Shown in pieces: positions 28,775 to 32,220 of a stretch of DNA of 32,220 nt. The notes under the pieces are model-generated. The model was not told the DNA's origin. It ran no database searches and saw nothing but the letters and a program-made list of their open reading frames with translations. The position numbers were made by a program, and so were the translations under genes. The stretch's first letter is position 1; each line of letters opens with the position of its first letter. The stretch comes from a virus: positions 1-32,220 of IMG/VR virus record IMGVR_UViG_3300005909_000078. The stretch is one strand, 5' to 3'.

Positions 28775-29584
28775 TTATTTTCCATACAATTCTTTATTTA
28801 ATGAATAAATTTTATCATACCATTCCTTAAATTCTATATCTCATTCTTTTCATACATACTTATTATATATCCAGTCTAACTCTTCTGATTCTCAATATTT
28901 TATAGATTCTGCCTTAAAATCATCCTCCCATCATTTATTTGGTAGCCTAACTTTTTCTAAGTCATATTGTTTATTGTCTTCTTCTTCAATATTGTTATAT
29001 ATATCTTTAGAGTGTTTTTTACAGGCTTTCTTCACAATTGTTTTTAAACACATTTCCTGAAACCAGTCCCTCCAAATAAAGTCAGTTTTAGCCACTTTTC
29101 TATGTTTGTCAATATCTTGTCTAGTAAGAGTCGTTAAGCTTTCTCCACGTTTATTCTTTATAACTGCATAAGCTCAAATTACTTTAGAATCATTCTGATT
29201 AAATGGGTCTAATGTATGAGAATAAATTACCTTTCAATTAACCTTAGAAAATTCTATAACATCTCATTCAAATACTAGATTAGAATCAAATAGAGTTTCA
29301 GGGTATGCTATAATCATCTTATTTTTATAAGACTGATACCCGTAACTTATACCCGTATTTTGTAAGGTTATATCAACCCCATCAAATACAAGACCCTCAC
29401 AATGAACTCTCTTAAATAAGGTAGCCATTTCGGGCTCTTTTTTCTTCTGTATCCACTCGTTTTTAGGTACTCCATCTTTTTTATGTAGATATAATCTCAT
29501 AATATAACTAGCGTATTTTTCCACATCTACCTTATTGTATTCTCCTAATAATTCTATGATTTTATTTTTCTCCATTTTCTCCAT
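28775..29584 (-). CDS. recT: RecT-family single-strand annealing protein, 269 aa
   Basis: ATG at 29584 (a second at 29575) to TAA at 28775-28777. It pairs complementary single strands during phage recombination and replication. RecT signature regions visible: GVDITLQNTGISYGYQSYKN near residue 70, IIAYPETLFDSNLVFEGD, VIGAYAVIKNKRGESLTT, and TDFIWRDWFQEMCLKTIVKKACK near residue 190, the WxxxxxxM..K helix typical of the family. Length is normal. It overlaps the small membrane-protein gene by 23 bases and is followed by the exonuclease. UGA codons encode Gly in GD and GAY. No other recombinase is seen in the window. Confidence 0.85.
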
Positions 29585-29717
29585 TTTTATAAGTTAAAGT
29601 TTTTTCCTCCTCAAATAATTTTCTCATCTCCTTATCTTCTATAAGCCTTAAAGCTATAAAACATAAAACCACAAATGAAAATCATCCTACAAAAATCACT
29701 ACTCCAATTACCTCCAT
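29562..29717 (-). CDS. Small single-pass membrane protein, 51 aa
   Basis: ATG at 29717 to TAA at 29562-29564. Residues about 4-24 (IGVVIFVGGFSFVVLCFIALR) are a transmembrane helix, followed by an acidic and basic tail (DKEMRKLFEEEK). The last 23 bases overlap the start of RecT. First gene after the promoter at 29737-29765. Such tiny membrane proteins are common next to early phage genes, but no family is recognised. Confidence 0.55.
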
Positions 29718-29736
29718 AATATCTTTATTAGTTATA

Positions 29737-29765
29737 AATATAGTCTAGCCTACCATAATTGATAA
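29737..29765 (-). promoter_or_regulatory. Promoter before the RecT/exonuclease genes
   Basis: TTATCA (29760-29765), a 17-base spacer and TATATT (29737-29742) on the minus strand, followed by the ATG at 29717 within about 20 bases. The 21-base block 29753-29773 is identical to 24247-24267. Confidence 0.6.
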
Positions 29766-29794
29766 GCTAAATATATTTATAAACTCCCGTCAGG

Positions 29795-29965
29795 CTATTC
29801 AAACTGTAAACCACACATAACATCATTTATTTCTTTCTGAGTTTTACACTTTATTTCTTCCCATTCCTGAACACAGTCCCCTAAATTGTCTAGTTCCTGA
29901 GTTTTTATCTTAATAGTCGTTACTCCTCCATGAATCGTACATCCTTTATATATTTTTCTAGTCAT
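29795..29965 (-). CDS. Small Cys-containing protein, 56 aa
   Basis: ATG at 29965, overlapping the previous gene by 8 bases, to TAG at 29795-29797. It holds four Cys (residues about 9, 31, 39 and 51) and reads MTRKIYKGCTIHGGVTTIKI, then a helix around DCVQEWEEIKCKTQKEIND. The Cys spacing does not match a standard zinc ribbon. Function unknown. It has no UGA codons. Confidence 0.5.
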   Translation of the reverse strand: MTRKIYKGCTIHGGVTTIKIKTQELDNLGDCVQEWEEIKCKTQKEINDVMCGLQFE

Positions 29966-30206
29966 CTATATTTAAGTTATTAGAATAAACTTTATTTTGC
30001 ATTTCCATAACTCTTAATTTTCTATTAATTTCTATTCTTTGTGTTTCAAGTTTTTCAATTTCTTCATTTCTCTTTTGTTCAGTTTCTTTAATTTCTCTAT
30101 TAATCCCTAACATTAATCCTTTAACATTTAAGCTAACTCCCTCGCGTTTGATTCTTTTATAAATTGCTTGTTCAATAGCTGTGCATTGTAATTTTGATAA
30201 TTTCAT
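29958..30206 (-). CDS. Coiled-coil protein, 82 aa
   Basis: ATG at 30206 to TAG at 29958-29960. Residues about 1-28 are a compact helical unit (KLSKLQCTAIEQAIYKRIKR), followed by a long coiled coil (REIKETEQKRNEEIEKLETQ). It has no UGA codons in frame. It lies about 95 bases downstream of the promoter at 30301-30328. Family not recognised; perhaps a small structural or DNA-associated helper. Confidence 0.6.
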   Translation of the reverse strand: MKLSKLQCTAIEQAIYKRIKREGVSLNVKGLMLGINREIKETEQKRNEEIEKLETQRIEINRKLRVMEMQNKVYSNNLNIDD

Positions 30207-30300
30207 AGTGTTAATAAGTAAGTGATAAATAAGTTAAGTCCTTTTAGATGTTGTTGTTTCAGCTTAGCTGTTATCTCTCCATCCTTTTGGGAACAACCTA
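30207..30300 (-). promoter_or_regulatory. Structured 5' leader before 30206 gene
   Basis: About 90 bases between the promoter and ATG. GGTTGTT near 30299 can pair with AACAAC near 30250, enclosing a CAGC-TAA-GCTG mini-hairpin (30260-30270). This could be a regulatory leader; no known riboswitch class is recognised. Confidence 0.35.
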
Positions 30301-30328
30301 TTTATAACTTTTTTTTTACAAATTTCAA
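30301..30328 (-). promoter_or_regulatory. Promoter for the 82-aa/56-aa genes
   Basis: TTGAAA (30323-30328), a 16-base A-rich spacer and TATAAA (30301-30306) on the minus strand. Just upstream, 30338-30350 reads GGTTGAAAAAAGT, the same as the -35 flank at 24630. Confidence 0.65.
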
Positions 30329-30363
30329 GTCTTTTTTGTACTTTTTTCAACCCTAGCTTCATC

Positions 30364-30738
30364 TTAAAGCTTCTCTAGTGATGTTTGAGATTCTAAAATG
30401 TTGTAATAACTCTTGACAAAATCTAGAAAACTACCGACTATCATCCATCTACCCCCCGCACCAACTATCATAACGGCTTGTATAAACTGGTTTTCACTTC
30501 TTTCGTCTTTCTGTTCCCACCATTTTAACACCTCTTTTTTCCCATCCTTTACTTCTATTCCTACATACATTCAATTTATACAAGCTGTTATATCGGGAGT
30601 TCCCTTAGTATGTAATTTTATAACTCATCTTCAAAACACTACCTTTCCAGCCTGATTTGATTCAGCGTGCCGTCATTTACTTCTCAAAAATTCTATAATC
30701 TCATTTTCTATAGCTTTTTCATTGTCTTTTTTTCACAT
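30364..30738 (-). CDS. VRR-NUC domain nuclease, 124 aa
   Basis: ATG at 30738 to TAA at 30364-30366. A Holliday-junction-resolvase-like nuclease of the PD-(D/E)XK superfamily. The core is GTPDITACINGMYVGIEVKD near residues 46-65, with the conserved Gly-x-Pro-Asp and E-V-K, then QFIQAVMIVGAGGRWMIVGS near 85, the usual C-terminal half. Phage VRR-NUC proteins are typically this short. It lies between the adenine methyltransferase and the recombination block, consistent with a DNA processing role. UGA encodes Gly at several points. Confidence 0.75.
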
Positions 30739-30766
30739 TATTTATAATTTAATTAAGTAAATTTTC

Positions 30767-31534
30767 TTACTTTCCTAATCTTTCATTAATTATATCTATA
30801 TATCATAAACTATTTCCATCCTTATCTTCATCTAATTCTATTAATATACACTCTCTATCTAGGTTTTTACAAGCTACTCCTGTAGTTCAACTTCCTGCTG
30901 TAAAATCTAATACTAGTTCTCATTTATTTGTGTATGTTTTTATGAGATATTCAATCAAATCAACTGGCTTTTGGGTTGGGTGGAATCCCTTATCTCATTT
31001 ATAATTCAATACTGTTCTAGGATAGTTTTTATATTCTGTTAAAAACTCATCTTTATGTGATGGTCTTTTTCAAGTAATATTTCACCATTTATTTTTTGTA
31101 GTTTTATTTATTTTATTAATTTTTATAAGTCATTGAGGATAATATTTCATTCTCTTATCTCATAAGAGAATTTTATGTCCCATTCATCAATTAGAAAACA
31201 CAGATATATTCTCATTATTTTTAAGAGGCATATTTTTAGCGTGTTGGAATCAAGTAGTAGTATTTTTATTCCAAATCCAATCATATTTATACCTATTTAT
31301 ATTACTCATTCTAAGAGCAGAACTAAATGGTTCTGAACCAAATAATACTATTGCTCCATTTGGTTTGATTAATTTATTTAACCTTTCCCACATAGGTTCA
31401 AAGAGTATTACTGTATCCCATTTACAAGCAGTAGTTCAATAAGGAGGGTCTGTAATAATAGCATCTACTTTTATTCATTGTTCTATAAGTTTATCCATCT
31501 CTTCTAAGCATTCTCATTTTATTACTTCTATCAT
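30767..31534 (-). CDS. DNA adenine-N6 or cytosine-N4 methyltransferase, beta-class order, 255 aa
   Basis: ATG at 31534 to TAA at 30767-30769. Transfers methyl from S-adenosylmethionine to DNA bases. The catalytic motif IV is TDPPYG at about residue 28, and the SAM-binding motif DFTAGSGTTGVA lies near residue 213, so motif IV precedes motif I as in beta-class enzymes. Between them lie GHKILLGDKRMKYYPQG and the HPTQKPVDLIEYLI motif-X segment. UGA encodes Gly in DPPYG and GSGTTG, two of the best anchors for the recoding. No cognate restriction gene is beside it. Likely protects the phage DNA from host restriction or marks its packaging or replication sites. Confidence 0.85.
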
Positions 31535-31572
31535 AAATTATTTAATTAAATATTTAAAATTGTTGTTATTCT

Positions 31573-31992
31573 TTAAAGAATCCAGTCTATAGTCGGTTCT
31601 CATTTCTTTATCTTAGCTTCTACAATTCTTTTTCATATCTTATTTATTCTCTTATCAAGATAGTGATGACACTCCATAGTACAAACTAATCAAATATTAT
31701 TTTTTAGTAGTCTATATTCAGGATACAACCCTTTCGCTAGAATATGAGCGAATACATAAGAACTAGGCTCTAAGATAGGATGAAAACAAATACAACACTT
31801 ATGCTCCCTTTCCGCCCAAATCTCTGCAAACATCACTTTTTCGCTTCATCCTGACGCTATTCTTTTGCTCTTTTTTCTTCCTATAGCTTTAGGAGTTTTA
31901 GTTTTCTTTTTAATAAATTTTTTTTTATCTATAACCCATTTATTTCTCTCAGGTTTTTTAGAGTTTATTCATTTAGCTGGATTCCGTTTCAT
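31573..31992 (-). CDS. HNH-type zinc-binding endonuclease, 139 aa
   Basis: ATG at 31992 to TAA at 31573-31575. The N-terminal 55 residues are strongly basic (KKKFIKKKTKTPKAIGRKKS). The core has CCIC near residue 67, then FAHILAKGLYPEYRL (the first His) and NNIGLVCTMECHHYLDKR near residue 105 (the second Cys pair, then HH). This HxxxxK...N...C..CHH layout is that of HNH nucleases such as phage NinG-like proteins. It is one-base coupled with the cytosine methyltransferase upstream (TAATG), suggesting a joint modification or restriction role. A nicking or resolvase function is equally possible. Confidence 0.65.
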
Positions 31993-32220
31993 TATTTTAA
32001 TTTATTAATAAATAAAGATTTAAATATAGCTTCAACTACTGGTATACTCACTGCATTTCACATTTGTTTATATGCTTGTGAGTTTGAAACATAATCAGTC
32101 GACCAATTATCTGGAAATCATTGTAATCTTGCATATTCAGTTGGTGTTAGTTTTCTTATTTTATGTTTTCACTCTATAACTTGATATCATTGTTTATTAG
32201 TAAATCAAGCATAACATCAT
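31992..32220 (-). CDS. C5-cytosine DNA methyltransferase, C-terminal fragment (5' end beyond window)
   Basis: The visible 75 residues hold the two C-terminal motifs of the family: RKLTPTEYARLQGFPDNW (motif IX region) and SNSQAYKQMGNAVSIPVVEA (motif X). UGA encodes the invariant Gly in LQGFP and in MGNAV, which is strong evidence that UGA is Gly and not Trp. TAA at 31992-31994 overlaps the ATG of the HNH gene. The catalytic PC motif and the recognition domain are outside the window. Confidence 0.8.

Noticed and set aside
1849-31992. UGA read as tryptophan (table 4)
   Set aside because: UGA falls on invariant glycines (DPPYG, GSGTTG, LQGFP, MGNAV), and TGG is used normally for Trp, so Gly fits and Trp does not.
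1849-31992. A mass of decayed pseudogenes under the standard code
   Set aside because: Only UGA interrupts the frames, almost never TAA or TAG, and the gene ends couple neatly to the next starts. Random decay would use all three stops.
1-32220. tRNA genes, including one for UGA-Gly
   Set aside because: No cloverleaf with a T-loop GGTTCAAATCC-type core and matching acceptor stem could be found by eye. A covariance-model scan would be decisive.

Overview
This window reads as a stretch of a double-stranded DNA phage (or prophage) genome that uses a recoded genetic code: UGA is read as glycine (translation table 25), while UAA and UAG remain stops. Read with the standard code, nearly every gene shatters. 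Read with UGA = Gly, almost the whole window becomes long, tightly packed, mostly minus-strand genes, and UGA falls on near-invariant glycines: DPPYG and GSGTTG of an adenine methyltransferase, LQGFP and MGNAV of a cytosine methyltransferase, and the YHGG/GPGIY and P-loop motifs of a giant virion protein. In bacteria this code is known from Gracilibacteria and Absconditabacteria (SR1), so the host is most likely a member of one of these candidate-phyla-radiation lineages. The DNA is AT-rich and start codons mostly lack Shine-Dalgarno sequences.

Layout, in the direction of minus-strand transcription (right to left): (1) 32220-30364, DNA modification and processing: C5-cytosine methyltransferase (cut by the window edge), HNH-type nuclease, DNA adenine/N4-cytosine methyltransferase, VRR-NUC nuclease. 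(2) 30328-26605, a recombination block: small proteins, a RecT-family annealing protein, a PD-(D/E)XK exonuclease and a long Lys/Glu-rich coiled-coil protein. (3) 26577-24654: a membrane-anchored protein, a helix-turn-helix protein, a membrane-anchored lysozyme/transglycosylase-like cell-wall hydrolase and a one-pass membrane protein. (4) 24635-22325: a set of small genes from two promoters, including a DUF2786-like protein and several that look broken. This block ends in a terminator that overlaps the next promoter. (5) 22219-1849, packaging and virion genes: small and large terminase, portal, three small proteins, Asp-rich scaffold, N4-gp56-like major capsid protein, a 153-aa protein, head-tail adaptor, two tail-type proteins, a 984-aa protein with a degenerate M23 peptidase domain, and a giant polyvalent protein carrying HExxH, ADP-ribosyltransferase and zeta-toxin-like kinase modules. 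(6) A short plus-strand operon (1264-1831) converges on the giant gene. Beyond it, two tail-fibre-type genes (1053-1) leave the window on the minus strand.

The portal, scaffold, N4-gp56-type capsid and adaptor, together with very large proteins that could be ejected and no recognisable tape measure or tail sheath, suggest a short-tailed (podovirus-like) virion; this is an inference. No intergenic gap exceeds about 210 bases. No tRNA gene was recognised, so the tRNA that reads UGA as Gly would have to come from the host or from outside the window.

The strongest leads are the giant polyvalent protein, whose two halves are joined only if an 11-A tract is slipped; a pair of distant promoters with an identical 27-base core holding a palindrome between -35 and -10; a 209-base dual-coding overlap; and several small genes interrupted by single UAA, UAG or frameshift lesions.
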